This document shows, one piece after another, positions 45,466 through 54,951 of a DNA stretch of 64,000 nt. The position numbers were made by a program, and so were the translations under genes. Each line of letters opens with the position of its first letter. Position 1 is the stretch's first letter. This DNA is from Planktothrix paucivesiculata PCC 9631 (GTDB lineage Bacteria > Cyanobacteriota > Cyanobacteriia > Cyanobacteriales > Microcoleaceae), in the NCBI RefSeq assembly GCF_900009265.2, contig NZ_LR735015.1, positions 43,758 to 107,757 on the forward strand, read 5' to 3'. The notes beneath the pieces were generated by a model, which was not told the origin of the DNA, ran no database searches, and saw nothing but the letters and a program-made list of their open reading frames with translations.

Positions 45466-47734
45466 ATCTTGCAATCTGACTCATATAATCCCGCCATAAT
45501 TTAGCCGCATTCGCACTACTTCCATTGGTAGGAGAATTATCATCATTCCCTAACCAAACCCCCGTGGTTAATTTTGAATCGGGAAGATAACCAATAAACC
45601 ACAAATCAACATTATCATTTGTTGTTCCAGTTTTACCCGCTTCTCCTAATCCGATATAGGCACTTCTAGCCGTTCCCCGACGAACTGCTCCTTGCAATAA
45701 AGTTGTCATTGTTTCGGCCACAGAAGCCGATAAAACTGAAGGAATTGTGGGATTATCTCGATCATAAGCATAAATCACCCGACAAGTATTAATATCATTA
45801 AAATCCGTACAATCACTACTATCTAAAATTCGTTTAATTGCATGGGGGGAATGATGTAAACCATTATTAGCAACGGTGTTATAAGCTCCCGTAATTTCTA
45901 ATAGATTCACCTCACTTTGACCTAGGACTAAACCCGGAACTGGATCAAGTTTTGAATTAATTCCTAGGAGTTTTGCCATGTCAATAACTCGATCTAATCC
46001 AACATCTTGAGCAATTCTCAGGGCGATCACATTCTCTGATAAGGCTAACCCTCTATACATATCTAAATCACCCCCACTGCGTTCACACCCTTGATAACTT
46101 TGTCCTTTCCAAGTTAAGGGTTCACAGGAATAGATTTGACCCGGAGGAATACCTTGGGCTAGTGCTGCTAAATAGGTAAATAATTTAAACGTTGATCCCG
46201 GTTGACGTTGAGCTTGGGTAACACGATTAAACTGACTTTCTTTATAATCTGCACCCCCCGCCATTGCCAAAATTTCCCCGGTATTAGAATCTAATGTTAC
46301 TAGACCCCCTTGAGAAAATCCATCAGTTGCGCCCGTGGTCTGAATCGAACTTTTTAGGGAAGATTCTGCAATCGTTTGCATCGAAGGATTTAATGCTGTT
46401 TCTACGATAAAATTGCCTTCCCGTGCTAATTGTTCCCCTAATAACTGCTGTAATTCAGCAAAAATATAATCATAAAAATACGGGGCAATGGTACTTTCTA
46501 AAAACTCTTTAGCTTTGGGATTAATTTCAATCCGAGAACGACGAGCGCGATCGGCTTCATCTTCACTAACCATGCCCAGTTCTAACATCCGACTAATCAC
46601 GCGATCGCGATACTCTACCGCTAACTGATAATTTTGAATCGGATTAAAACTATTGGGCGCGGGTAAAATTCCCACCAGGGTTGCTGCTTCTGAAAGAGTT
46701 AAATCCTGGGCTGATTTGTCAAAATAGAATTGAGCGGCATCCTCAAATCCATATAAATTAATCCCTAAATAAACCCGATTCAAATAGGTTTTTAGGAGCT
46801 TATTTTTACCATAAACCGTTTCTAATTTTAGCGCTACAACCGCTTCCCTAAATTTCCTCCCCGCCGAATCTTCTGTCCCGACATAATCCCGATATAAACT
46901 CCGGGCCAACTGTTGAGAAAGGGTACTGCCTCCTTCTCGAATTTCCCCATCCCGCACATTAGTTAATAAAGCGCGTAATGTGCCAAAGGGATCAATTCCC
47001 AAATGCCAATAAAACCGAGCATCCTCAGAAGCGACCACGGCTTTGGGTAAATAGGGGCCAAAATCCGATAACTGATCCGCTTCTAAATGGGCGATCGTAT
47101 TAGCTTCTCGCAGGGGACGGCCATCGGCGGCGTGAATAATCACTGGCCCGGTTACGGTTTTTGGCAGGGGATCAACTTCAAATTTTTGCGACTCAAACAG
47201 CACCACAAGACCCACGGCGGCCGTTAAACCACAGATTCCATAAAACCCATAACGCAGGGTTTGAAGATACCAAGGGGGCGGATCACGATATTCGACCCGG
47301 GCAACGGAGGCCAATTCAGGTGGCCCCAAGGTGAAACTATCCCCATGGCGCAACGGCAGTTCTTTAACCCGTTGCCGTCCCCAATATAAGCCATTCGTGG
47401 AGTTTTCATCCTGAATCAGAAACCCGGTGCTACTCGGGAATAAGCCCGTTTTTTTGGGAGATCGGACGATACTGATATGGGTTTGGCTAACCAGGGGGTT
47501 ACGAACGACAATATCGCAGGTTCGCGAAGATCGCCCGACCACATAGTGATCCCCTAATAGGGGATAAACTTCAGCTTTGTTAGTATCAGCCTGATGTACT
47601 ATCAGTTCTGGGACTTTGGCATTGGGTTTGAGGATCAGTCGGGAAAAATTAACTTTGGCGTGAAGGGTCTGGACAACCTGTGTGATTGTGTTCAGGAGCG
47701 TTTGAGGTTTCTGAGGGGGCAAGGGGGTGGACAT
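45464..47734 (-). CDS. FHA-domain class A penicillin-binding protein
   Basis: A bifunctional peptidoglycan synthase. Residues ~50-150 form an FHA phosphothreonine-binding domain (YVVGRSSRTCDIVV, SQTHISIV, STNGLYWGRQRV). One membrane helix follows (YGFYGICGLTAAVGLVVLFE). The glycosyltransferase (GT51) domain has AVVASEDARFYWHLGID and GGSTLSQQLARSLY. The transpeptidase domain has PGSTFK (S-x-x-K), SEN and KTGTT. The cytoplasmic FHA part suggests control by Ser/Thr kinases. ATG 47734 is the likely start; a GTG lies three codons upstream. It is third-to-last of a minus-strand run bioB-bioY-lspA-pbp, 40 bp after lspA. Confidence 0.93.
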   Translation of the reverse strand: MSTPLPPQKPQTLLNTITQVVQTLHAKVNFSRLILKPNAKVPELIVHQADTNKAEVYPLLGDHYVVGRSSRTCDIVVRNPLVSQTHISIVRSPKKTGLFPSSTGFLIQDENSTNGLYWGRQRVKELPLRHGDSFTLGPPELASVARVEYRDPPPWYLQTLRYGFYGICGLTAAVGLVVLFESQKFEVDPLPKTVTGPVIIHAADGRPLREANTIAHLEADQLSDFGPYLPKAVVASEDARFYWHLGIDPFGTLRALLTNVRDGEIREGGSTLSQQLARSLYRDYVGTEDSAGRKFREAVVALKLETVYGKNKLLKTYLNRVYLGINLYGFEDAAQFYFDKSAQDLTLSEAATLVGILPAPNSFNPIQNYQLAVEYRDRVISRMLELGMVSEDEADRARRSRIEINPKAKEFLESTIAPYFYDYIFAELQQLLGEQLAREGNFIVETALNPSMQTIAESSLKSSIQTTGATDGFSQGGLVTLDSNTGEILAMAGGADYKESQFNRVTQAQRQPGSTFKLFTYLAALAQGIPPGQIYSCEPLTWKGQSYQGCERSGGDLDMYRGLALSENVIALRIAQDVGLDRVIDMAKLLGINSKLDPVPGLVLGQSEVNLLEITGAYNTVANNGLHHSPHAIKRILDSSDCTDFNDINTCRVIYAYDRDNPTIPSVLSASVAETMTTLLQGAVRRGTARSAYIGLGEAGKTGTTNDNVDLWFIGYLPDSKLTTGVWLGNDDNSPTNGSSANAAKLWRDYMSQIAR

Positions 47735-47783
47735 TTTCAGCACTCAGACTTGCGTGGGTCTGTATCTATTGTACCGTTTCGTT

Positions 47784-48254
47784 TCAGGACTCAGGTTTTA
47801 ATTGGGTAAACATTGCCATAATTAAACACCAGATTCCAATATTAATCGAGATATCTGCCAAATTGAACACGGGAAAATTAATCAGTTGAAAATCTAGGAA
47901 ATCCACGACATGACCAGAAACAAACCGGTCAATTCCATTCCCTAAAGCACCTCCTAAGATTAAACCATATCCTACCTGTTCCCAACGCTGGAGACGAGGG
48001 CCAAACAAAGCCATTGCCATTAATCCTAGACTCACCAATAATGATAGCCAACGTAACCATAAAATGCCGCCATTACTAAATAAACTAAATGCTGCTCCCG
48101 TATTTGTAACATAGGTTAGGTGAAACACATCAGGCCAAAGAGGTAAAGTTTCTCCTAGTTCAAAATTTTGTACCACCCAGAATTTAGTCAGATGATCCAC
48201 AATTAAACTAACCAGAGCAACTATCCAGAAATTAGAATTTTTCTTAAATCGCAT
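47784..48254 (-). CDS. lspA: Lipoprotein signal peptidase
   Basis: LspA removes signal peptides from prolipoproteins (such as PstS at 50580) in the inner membrane. The 156-residue protein has four hydrophobic helices and the family motifs VDHLTKFWVV, TNTGAAFSLF, GGALGNGIDRF (first Asp) and VFNLADISINIG (second Asp). Both catalytic aspartates are present. It lies between bioY and the penicillin-binding protein on the same strand. Confidence 0.94.
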   Translation of the reverse strand: MRFKKNSNFWIVALVSLIVDHLTKFWVVQNFELGETLPLWPDVFHLTYVTNTGAAFSLFSNGGILWLRWLSLLVSLGLMAMALFGPRLQRWEQVGYGLILGGALGNGIDRFVSGHVVDFLDFQLINFPVFNLADISINIGIWCLIMAMFTQLKPES

Positions 48255-48258
48255 AAAT

Positions 48259-48298
48259 CAGTCATCAGTTAACAGTCATCAGTCATCAGTCATCAGTT
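48259..48298. repeat. CAGTCAT tandem repeats
   Basis: Irregular tandem copies of CAGTCAT / CAGTTAA lie between bioY and lspA. A GC-rich stretch near 48392-48420 (CGTCTC end) resembles the hairpin after pstB. This is another 7-mer simple repeat, distinct from AATTACG. Confidence 0.6.
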
Positions 48299-48421
48299 GT
48301 AGGGGCGGGTTCTTTTATATCTTTGTTAATTACCTAAATCTTGATAAACCCACCCTTACCAGTTATAAGTAGGCCAGACGTGCCAATAGCCCACGGCATC
48401 GCTGCGCTCGGGCGCGTCTCT

Positions 48422-49006
48422 TTAATAAAATAGTAATCCTCTTAAAAGATAAGATAAAACAGCTACCGCACAACTAACCGCTAATTGGCCAGGGAAAGGT
48501 TGAATAGAATATTTATTAATCGCATCTCCAAGAATAATTCCTTGAGTAGCAACTCCATTAAAAACGTGACTTAAACTTAAATAAATTAACCCTACAGTGT
48601 GAACAGTCAGTAATCCACATAAACAACTAAAGGCTAATAATTCTAATTTAGGTAAAGCTTTAAATGCTAAAAATCCACAGAGCCAGCCGCCGGGAATAAA
48701 CCCTAATAAATATCCAAAGGTGGGCTGTTTTAAATAGTCTATTCCCCCTCCCTCTGAAAAAACGGGTAATATAGTTAATCCCAAAGCCAGATAAGCAATT
48801 TGGGACATGGCCGCGGCATTTTTCCCCCCCAAACAAGCAACTAACAAAACCGCCCCAATTTGATAGGTTACACCTAAAGAGTGAACTTCAACATTGTCTT
48901 GTTGCCAAAGCCAAGAGGGATCGGTGACAAAGGCTTCTAAAAAAGTGCCACCAATCGTTAATAAAACACCAATAATTGCCCAGAAAAACTCAGAGGTCGC
49001 TGTCAC
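48422..49006 (-). CDS. bioY: Biotin transporter BioY
   Basis: BioY is the substrate-binding membrane (S) component of biotin uptake (ECF type or solo). The 194-residue protein has about six hydrophobic helices and the family region PTFGYLLGFIPGGWLCGFLA. It starts with GTG (rc at 49006), 19 bp after bioB ends, so it is cotranscribed with bioB. Uptake and final synthesis of the same vitamin are thus in one unit. No BirA operator was recognised. Confidence 0.9.
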   Translation of the reverse strand: MTATSEFFWAIIGVLLTIGGTFLEAFVTDPSWLWQQDNVEVHSLGVTYQIGAVLLVACLGGKNAAAMSQIAYLALGLTILPVFSEGGGIDYLKQPTFGYLLGFIPGGWLCGFLAFKALPKLELLAFSCLCGLLTVHTVGLIYLSLSHVFNGVATQGIILGDAINKYSIQPFPGQLAVSCAVAVLSYLLRGLLFY

Positions 49007-49025
49007 AATAGAGAAATATTAACCA

Positions 49026-50147
49026 CTAGGAAAAATGAGGAACCTGAGCTTCACCCCCTTCGAGTCCCAAGGATTTTAACATCGCATGATCCTGTTCGGG
49101 AGCTTGACCAAAAGTGGTTAAATAATTGCCAATTAACATGGCATTAATTCCCGATTTTAGGCCCAAACCTTGCAGTTCTCCCATGATCGCTTCCCGTCCT
49201 CCAGCATAGCGGATAATTTGAGTCGGAAGAATTAACCGGAAAATTGCGATCGCTTTTAAGGCTTCATAGGGATCAAGTTTAGATTGTTCTGACAAAGGCG
49301 TTCCCGATCGCGGGTTTAATAAATTAATAGGGACGGACTCCACCTCTAATTCAGCTAAGGAGAAGGCCAAATCGATCCGATCTTCCCAGGTTTCTCCCAT
49401 CCCAATAATCCCCCCAGTGCAGGCTTGAATTCCCGCCGCTTTCAGGTTTTTAACGGTTTGTACCCGATCTTCCCAGGTATGGGTAGTTACGACTTGGGGA
49501 TAAAAGGCTTTTGAGGCTTCTAAATTATGGTTATAGCGGGTAACTCCCGCCTCAGCTAAAGCCTGGGCTTGTTCTAAGGTTAATTCCCCTAAAGCACAAC
49601 AGGGTTTAACGTTGGTTTCTTGAATAATTCGTTTAACCGTGGCTAAAACCTGTTCAAATTCCGAGGATTTCGGACTATTATATTTAATCCCTCGTCCCTG
49701 AGAAACTAAACAAAATCTGTCGGCTCCGGCGGCTTCTGCGGATGCGGCATGGTCTAAAATTTCATCACTAGACTTTAATCCATAGACCGGAGAGGCTTCC
49801 CCCGGATGATGGACAGATTGGGAACAAAAACCACAGTTTTCTGAACAATTCCCCGATTTAATATTAACAATACTACAGAGATCAACGGTATTACCACAGC
49901 AAGATTGACGAACTTGATCGGCGGCTTGACACAGTAATAAAATTTGTTCTTGATCTTCAATCTGGCTTAGAGCTAAAGCTGCTTCTCGACTAATGCGATC
50001 GCCAGATATAATTCTTTCAACTAATTCATTCAGCCAGATTTGTAAGTCTTCTTGGGTTTCCCAATTCTGAGGAACTTCCAATGGGGAATCACTCACCGAA
50101 GACAAACTACTATTAAGCGCGGGTCGTACTGGAACTACATTGATCAT
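49026..50147 (-). CDS. bioB: Biotin synthase
   Basis: BioB inserts sulfur into dethiobiotin. It is a radical-SAM enzyme with the cluster motif C-x3-C-x2-C in NCSENCGFCSQS (near residue 105). The auxiliary [2Fe-2S] cluster ligands include the Cys in RFCLVSQGRG, the Cys in KPCCALGELT and the Cys in ACTGGIIGMGET. Length (373) is slightly above the usual ~345 because of an N-terminal extension. It heads the bioB-bioY-lspA-pbp run. Its upstream side is the long repeat region before pstS. Confidence 0.95.
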   Translation of the reverse strand: MINVVPVRPALNSSLSSVSDSPLEVPQNWETQEDLQIWLNELVERIISGDRISREAALALSQIEDQEQILLLCQAADQVRQSCCGNTVDLCSIVNIKSGNCSENCGFCSQSVHHPGEASPVYGLKSSDEILDHAASAEAAGADRFCLVSQGRGIKYNSPKSSEFEQVLATVKRIIQETNVKPCCALGELTLEQAQALAEAGVTRYNHNLEASKAFYPQVVTTHTWEDRVQTVKNLKAAGIQACTGGIIGMGETWEDRIDLAFSLAELEVESVPINLLNPRSGTPLSEQSKLDPYEALKAIAIFRLILPTQIIRYAGGREAIMGELQGLGLKSGINAMLIGNYLTTFGQAPEQDHAMLKSLGLEGGEAQVPHFS

Positions 50148-50198
50148 GCCAGAATTGCTAGTTATCTAAAATTGTTGACGATTAACAGTTATAGCGGG

Positions 50199-50279
50199 TA
50201 ATTACGAATTACGAATTACGAATTACGAATTACGAATTACGAATTACGAATTACGAATTACGAATTACGAATTACGAAT
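50199..50279. repeat. Long AATTACG heptamer array (about 11 copies)
   Basis: The second-longest array in the window runs from 50199 to 50279 without visible interruption, between the divergent starts of bioB and pstS. It ends in GAATGGGTTTTGGG, which leads into the 21-bp repeats at 50309. Confidence 0.85.
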
Positions 50280-50308
50280 GGGTTTTGGGTAATGAGTAAT
50301 AGGGTTTT

Positions 50309-50392
50309 GGGTTTTGGGTAATAAGTTATGGGTTTTGGGTAATAAGTTATGGGTTTTGGGTAATAAGTTATGGGTTTTGGGTAATAAGTTAT
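50309..50392. repeat. Four tandem 21-bp repeats
   Basis: Four exact copies of a 21-bp unit (starting GGGTTTTGGGTAATAAG) occupy 50309-50392, followed by a CCCCTGCCTCC-type low-complexity block to ~50466. A frame through the repeats would encode a repeated GNKLWVL peptide; I regard that as non-coding. Confidence 0.8.
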
Positions 50393-50500
50393 GGGTTTAT
50401 AGCATTACCTCCCCTGCTCCCCCTGCCTCCCCTGCCTGCCCTGCTCCCCCTGCTCCCCTACCTCCTGGGTTATTGTACCATCAAGGGTATCGGGACAATC

Positions 50501-50530
50501 CTTAACCTCTCTTTAACCTTAACTTGTTAC
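50501..50530 (+). promoter_or_regulatory. Pho box upstream of pstS
   Basis: CTTAACCT (50501-50508), TTTAACCT (50512-50519) and CTTGTTAC (50523-50530, weaker) are spaced exactly 11 bp apart. This is the known cyanobacterial Pho box design, 8-bp repeats separated by 3 bp and bound by the response regulator SphR under phosphate limitation. It lies ~50 bp before the pstS ATG. Confidence 0.8.
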
Positions 50531-50579
50531 AGAGACGCTATTCTCTACGGTATCAACCCTAACAAAATATTGATTTTTT

Positions 50580-51761
50580 ATGCTGTTTCGTCTGAATTCA
50601 ATTAGTCCTTCTAGTCGTTTTGTAGCTAGATTTTCAGCCTTAGCCTTAACTTTGAGTTTAGCGGCTTGTGGCGGCAGTAATACCACGACAACTACAACAA
50701 CTACAACTCCGAATCAAACAACGGGTACAGAAGGAGCAGCAACCACAACTCCTAATACCGCCTCCGGTGCAGCCCAATTAATTAGTTTAGAACAACCTGT
50801 TGCATTAATTGGTGCGGGGGCCTCATTCCCGGCTCCTTTATATCAACGCTGGGCTAGTGATATTAGTGCAGCAACCAAAAATCTACAAATTGATTATCAA
50901 TCCGTTGGTAGTGGTGCTGGGGTAGAACGTTTTGTACAAGGGTTAGTTCAATTTGGCGCCAGTGATGTTGCCATGACCGATGAAGAAATTGCTAAAGTAC
51001 CCAACGGCGTTTTACTATTACCCATGACCGCCGGAAGTATAGTTTTAGCTTATAATATCCCCGATGTAGCAGAAGTCAAATTATCTCAACAAAACCTAAT
51101 TGATATCTTTTTAGGTAAAATTGCTAATTGGAATGATCCAGCCCTAGCCACAGATAATCCGGGTGTGACTTTCCCTGACTTACCGATTCAAGTAATTTAT
51201 CGTTCCGATGGTAGCGGAACAACCGGAGTTTTTACAAAAAATTTAGCCGCGATGAGTGAAGAATGGAATAGTGCCGTGGGAGAAGGTAAAACCGTTCAAT
51301 GGCCCGTAGGTATTGGCGGTAAGGGTAACGAGGGGGTTACGGCTCAAATCAGTCAAACGCCGGGTTCTATTGGTTATATTGAATATGGGTTTGCCAAAAG
51401 TGCTAACTTAAAAATGGCCTCCTTGCAAAATAAAGCGGGAAATTTTATTCAACCCAATGATCAATCCGCCGCAAAAACCCTCGAATTCGTAGAATTACCC
51501 GAAAATTTACGCGCTTTTATTACTAATCCAGAAGGAGCCGAATCCTATCCAATTGTTAGCTACTCTTGGATTATGGCTTATCAAAAGTACGATAAACCAG
51601 AAATGGCTAAATCCGTGGAAGCCATGATTCAATATGGATTAACTGAAGGTCAAAAAGTCAGTGCCCAACTGGGTTATGTTCCCCTACCTCCGGCGGTGGT
51701 CAAGAAAGTAGCGGCAAAAGCTGATCAAATCAGCCCAGACTTTACAATTAAAGTTGAGTGA
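50580..51761 (+). CDS. pstS: Phosphate ABC transporter, substrate-binding lipoprotein
   Basis: PstS captures periplasmic phosphate. The signal peptide ends in a lipobox, LSLAACGG, followed by a Thr-rich linker (residues ~32-60), so it is a lipoprotein. The binding domain has LIGAGASFPAPLYQRW and the phosphate-contact loop RSDGSGTTGVFTKNL, plus the early QSVGSGAGVERFVQG block. Length (393) is usual with the linker. It is the first gene of pstSCAB and follows a Pho box, so induction by phosphate starvation is expected. Confidence 0.95.
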   Translation: MLFRLNSISPSSRFVARFSALALTLSLAACGGSNTTTTTTTTTPNQTTGTEGAATTTPNTASGAAQLISLEQPVALIGAGASFPAPLYQRWASDISAATKNLQIDYQSVGSGAGVERFVQGLVQFGASDVAMTDEEIAKVPNGVLLLPMTAGSIVLAYNIPDVAEVKLSQQNLIDIFLGKIANWNDPALATDNPGVTFPDLPIQVIYRSDGSGTTGVFTKNLAAMSEEWNSAVGEGKTVQWPVGIGGKGNEGVTAQISQTPGSIGYIEYGFAKSANLKMASLQNKAGNFIQPNDQSAAKTLEFVELPENLRAFITNPEGAESYPIVSYSWIMAYQKYDKPEMAKSVEAMIQYGLTEGQKVSAQLGYVPLPPAVVKKVAAKADQISPDFTIKVE

Positions 51762-52004
51762 GCGGGTAAATTCGTTCACCGGATGAACCCGACTTAGTTA
51801 ATACTCAACTTGACAGTTGTAAGTTATAAATAGACGGTAAGGATGGCATTTGAGGGCTTTAAACCTGTTCAGGTTAGACTTGAAACTGCCTCCTTGCCCC
51901 AATTGGGTCTAGGGTTTTGATATTTTCACAAATGATAATCAAGGTTATTTATTTTAACCTTTAGTTTTGATTTATTTCAATTAATAGTGTAGAATATTCA
52001 ATGT

Positions 52005-52961
52005 ATGGCTATACCAAATCAGAATGTAACAGGAATTCCTCAATCTCGTTCCCCTATAGAAAAAAAACTGGATCAAGGGTTTGTTTGGCTAACACAAATT
52101 TTTGCTTGGGGAATTGTTGTCGTCTTATTATTACTGGGTTTTCCCATTGCTGAACAAGCCATTCCCGCCATTCAACAGTTTGGATTAGGGTTTTTATTTG
52201 GGAGTGATTGGAACCCCGTTACTAATCAATATGGCGCGTTTCCCATGATTGCTGGGACGTTGATGAGTTCATTAATTGCCCTATTATTTGCAGTACCTTT
52301 AGGTGTGGGAACAGCAATTTTCCTCAGTGAAGATTTTATTCCTCTCTCGGTTCGCACCGCCTTAACCTTTCTGGTGGAATTGTTAGCGGCAATTCCTAGT
52401 GTGGTTTATGGTCTTTGGGGAATTTTTGTCTTAATTCCTTTTTTAAGACCCTTTGGGATGTTCATGTATAAAAATTTCGGCTGGATTCCTTTATTTAGTA
52501 CCCCTGGTGGGGGGCCAGGATTATTCCCAGCCGGGGTAATTTTAGCAATTATGACTCTGCCTATTATTACGGCAATTTCTAGGGATTCCTTAGCTAGTTT
52601 ACCTCCTGATTTACGTCAAGCTTCTTTGGGGTTAGGCGCAACCCGTTGGGTCACTATATTTAGAGTTTTAATTCCGGCTGCTTTTTCTGGAATTGTCGGC
52701 GGAATTATGTTAGGACTGGGGCGGGCTATGGGAGAAACCATGGCAGCTACAATGATTATTGGTAACTCTAATAATCTGAGACCTTCCATATTTGCCCCGG
52801 CAAATACCATTGCTTCTTTGATGGCAAATCAATTTCCAGAAGCTTCGGGTTTACAGGTTTCAGCTTTGATGTATGCGGGATTAGTTTTGTTCGCCCTGAC
52901 TCTATTAGTGAATATTGCGGCGGAATGGATTGTTAATCAAGTTAAAGCGAAATATCAATAA
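52005..52961 (+). CDS. pstC: Phosphate ABC transporter permease PstC
   Basis: This inner-membrane permease subunit has six predicted helices (318 residues). It shows the family block GVGTAIFLSEDF and the EAA loop near RQASLGLGATRWVTIFRVLI. The gap from pstS (243 bp) is long for an operon and contains a single TTTAACCT half-site at 51953 and a TAGAAT-like sequence near 51990, so a second weak promoter is possible. ATG 52005 fits the family. Confidence 0.94.
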   Translation: MAIPNQNVTGIPQSRSPIEKKLDQGFVWLTQIFAWGIVVVLLLLGFPIAEQAIPAIQQFGLGFLFGSDWNPVTNQYGAFPMIAGTLMSSLIALLFAVPLGVGTAIFLSEDFIPLSVRTALTFLVELLAAIPSVVYGLWGIFVLIPFLRPFGMFMYKNFGWIPLFSTPGGGPGLFPAGVILAIMTLPIITAISRDSLASLPPDLRQASLGLGATRWVTIFRVLIPAAFSGIVGGIMLGLGRAMGETMAATMIIGNSNNLRPSIFAPANTIASLMANQFPEASGLQVSALMYAGLVLFALTLLVNIAAEWIVNQVKAKYQ

Positions 52962-53031
52962 TCTGAATCAGTAGTCACTGATCCTATTTTCAAAATCTGA
53001 TCGGCCTAAAAAAAATTAGTGTTTTTTCTGT

Positions 53032-53931
53032 ATGTCAAATCTAGCCAAAAATCCGAACTATCCTGAAAATCAAGAATTCAGTTTAATTCGCAACCCTAGA
53101 AGTTCCCGGGATATTTTTGAATTTTTAATGACGGGTATTGCTACAGCTTGTATTGTGATTACCTTGATCCCGCTTGTTGCGGTTTTGTCTTATATTTTTA
53201 TCAAGGGGTCTGCCCGTCTAAATTTAGATTTATTTACTAAACTTCCCCCGGCTGCGGGGCAAACCACGGGAGGCATTGCCAGCGCGATTCTAGGCACTAT
53301 TCAAGTGGTTTCAATTGCGACTTTGATTGCGGTTCCCTTTGGGATTTTAGCAGCTATTTTCCTCTCGGAATTTGGGGGAAATGGTCAAGTTGTCCGTTGG
53401 ATTCGGTTTATCACTAACGTTTTAAGTGGTGTTCCCTCTATTATTGCCGGGGTGTTTGCTTATAGTTTTATTGTGTTGAAAATGGGGTCATTTTCAGTCC
53501 TGGCCGGGTCAATTGCTCTCTCGGTTTTGATGTTACCCACGATTATTCGCACCGCCGATGAAGCCTTACAAATTGTTCCCCAGGAAATTCGCTGGGCTTC
53601 GGTGGGGGTGGGTGCTTCTAATTATCAAACCGTCTTGCAAGTGGTGCTTCCAGCTTGCTTACCTGCGATTTTAACCGGAGTCACCTTAGCTGTCGCCCGG
53701 GCTGCCGGAGAAACTGCACCTCTATTATTTACAGTGGTTTATACTAATAACTGGCCGGGAGGAATATTTTCTCAAACTCTCCCATCTTTAGCCTATTTAG
53801 TTTTTGAATTTGCCAGGGGATTTGATCAAGTTTTACAAGAGTTTGCCTGGGCTGCGTCCTTGGTAATTGTGGCTTTGGTTTTATTCACTAGCATCATTGC
53901 TCGTTTTGCGACTCGGCAAAAACAGTTTTAA
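53032..53931 (+). CDS. pstA: Phosphate ABC transporter permease PstA
   Basis: The partner permease of PstC has 299 residues and about six helices. It has the EAA-type loop PQEIRWASVGVGASNYQTVL and the family stretch FLSEFGGNGQVVRWIRFITN. It lies 70 bp after pstC and 156 bp before pstB on the same strand, in the usual order. Confidence 0.94.
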   Translation: MSNLAKNPNYPENQEFSLIRNPRSSRDIFEFLMTGIATACIVITLIPLVAVLSYIFIKGSARLNLDLFTKLPPAAGQTTGGIASAILGTIQVVSIATLIAVPFGILAAIFLSEFGGNGQVVRWIRFITNVLSGVPSIIAGVFAYSFIVLKMGSFSVLAGSIALSVLMLPTIIRTADEALQIVPQEIRWASVGVGASNYQTVLQVVLPACLPAILTGVTLAVARAAGETAPLLFTVVYTNNWPGGIFSQTLPSLAYLVFEFARGFDQVLQEFAWAASLVIVALVLFTSIIARFATRQKQF

Positions 53932-54087
53932 GTCTGAGCTTTCAACCTGTGAATTTTTTTGTTTCGGAGTTGTTTGTTTTTTTCTGACGCTGTTCTAATA
54001 ATCATCAAAATAGAGGAGTAATTAAATGAAATACTCTACCTTGATGTTGATTTTTTCGATATTGTATACCTTCAGGAGTTAATTTTT

Positions 54088-54906
54088 ATGTCCGGTGCTA
54101 ATGACTATCATTCTACCCAGATGGAAACGGTAATCCAAACCGAAAATATTGATATCTATTACGGGGATTTTAAGGCGGTTCGGGGGGTTTGTTTGGAAAT
54201 TCCTAAAAATAGAGTTACGGCTTTTATTGGGCCTTCTGGTTGCGGGAAAAGTACAATTCTACGCTGTTTTAATCGTCTGAATGATTTAGTTACAGGATTC
54301 AAACTAAAAGGGAATATTTTCTATCATAATCAAAATCTATATGCACCTAATGTTGATCCCGTAGAAGTTCGTCGCCGCATCGGGATGGTTTTTCAAAAAC
54401 CTAACCCTTTTCCTAAGTCGATTTATGATAATATTGCCTACGGGGTACGGGTCAATAAATTAGCTAAAAATAAAGCCGAATTAGATGAAATTGTCGAGAA
54501 ATCCCTGCGTCAAGCTGTATTATGGGATGAGGTAAAAGATAAACTGGGTCAAAGCGGTTTTGCCCTTTCTGGAGGTCAACAACAACGGCTTTGTATTGCG
54601 CGGGCGATCGCAATTAATCCTGATGTAGTATTAATGGATGAACCCTGTGCTTCCCTTGACCCGATTTCTACTTTATCGGTAGAAGAATTACTCCACGAAC
54701 TCAAACAAAAGTACACCATTATTATTGTCACCCACAATATGCAACAAGCAACACGGGTTGCAGACATGACGGCATTTTTTAATGCTAAAGCGATTGAAGG
54801 GGGTAAACGTTTTGGTTATTTGGTGGAGTATGATGACACCCAAAGTATTTTCCAAAACCCCAAAGAAGAATCCACTCAACAATATGTGAGTGGTCGGTTT
54901 GGATAA
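54088..54906 (+). CDS. pstB: Phosphate ABC transporter ATPase PstB
   Basis: This ATPase energises PstCA. It has Walker A (GPSGCGKST), the signature LSGGQQQR, Walker B ([13 protein letters not shown]) and the switch His ([11 protein letters not shown]). Length (272) is normal. In many bacteria PstB also relays phosphate status to the sensor kinase (SphS in cyanobacteria). The gene ends 45 bp before the convergent nblA stop. Confidence 0.96.
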   Translation: MSGANDYHSTQMETVIQTENIDIYYGDFKAVRGVCLEIPKNRVTAFIGPSGCGKSTILRCFNRLNDLVTGFKLKGNIFYHNQNLYAPNVDPVEVRRRIGMVFQKPNPFPKSIYDNIAYGVRVNKLAKNKAELDEIVEKSLRQAVLWDEVKDKLGQSGFALSGGQQQRLCIARAIAINPDVVLMDEPCASLDPISTLSVEELLHELKQKYTIIIVTHNMQQATRVADMTAFFNAKAIEGGKRFGYLVEYDDTQSIFQNPKEESTQQYVSGRFG

Positions 54907-54920
54907 ATCAGATTACAAAT

Positions 54921-54944
54921 AGAGACGCGCCGTGGCACGTCTCT
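54921..54944. repeat. Hairpin between pstB and nblA
   Basis: AGAGACG (54921) and CGTCTCT (54938) with inner GCC/GGC pairs form a compact hairpin. No long T-run follows on either strand. The AGAGACG...CGTCTCT design recurs as a fragment near 48410, so it is a dispersed palindrome that may also limit transcript read-through between convergent genes. Confidence 0.55.
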
Positions 54945-54951
54945 ACAATGA

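Noticed and set aside
45464-47734. FHA fusion to the penicillin-binding protein as novel
   Set aside because: FHA-linked class A penicillin-binding proteins are a known cyanobacterial architecture.
50199-50279. Heptamer array as a CRISPR array
   Set aside because: The 7-bp units are contiguous with no spacers; CRISPR repeats are longer and separated by unique spacers. No cas operon is present; the Cas4-like gene at 2095 stands alone.
50314-50505. 63-codon frame over the 21-bp repeats
   Set aside because: It encodes only a repeated GNKLWVL peptide followed by a Pro/Ala stretch from low-complexity DNA; no ribosome site and no protein-like composition.
51953-51960. Second Pho box before pstC
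   Set aside because: Only one TTTAACCT half-site is present; bases at the 11-bp positions on either side do not match.
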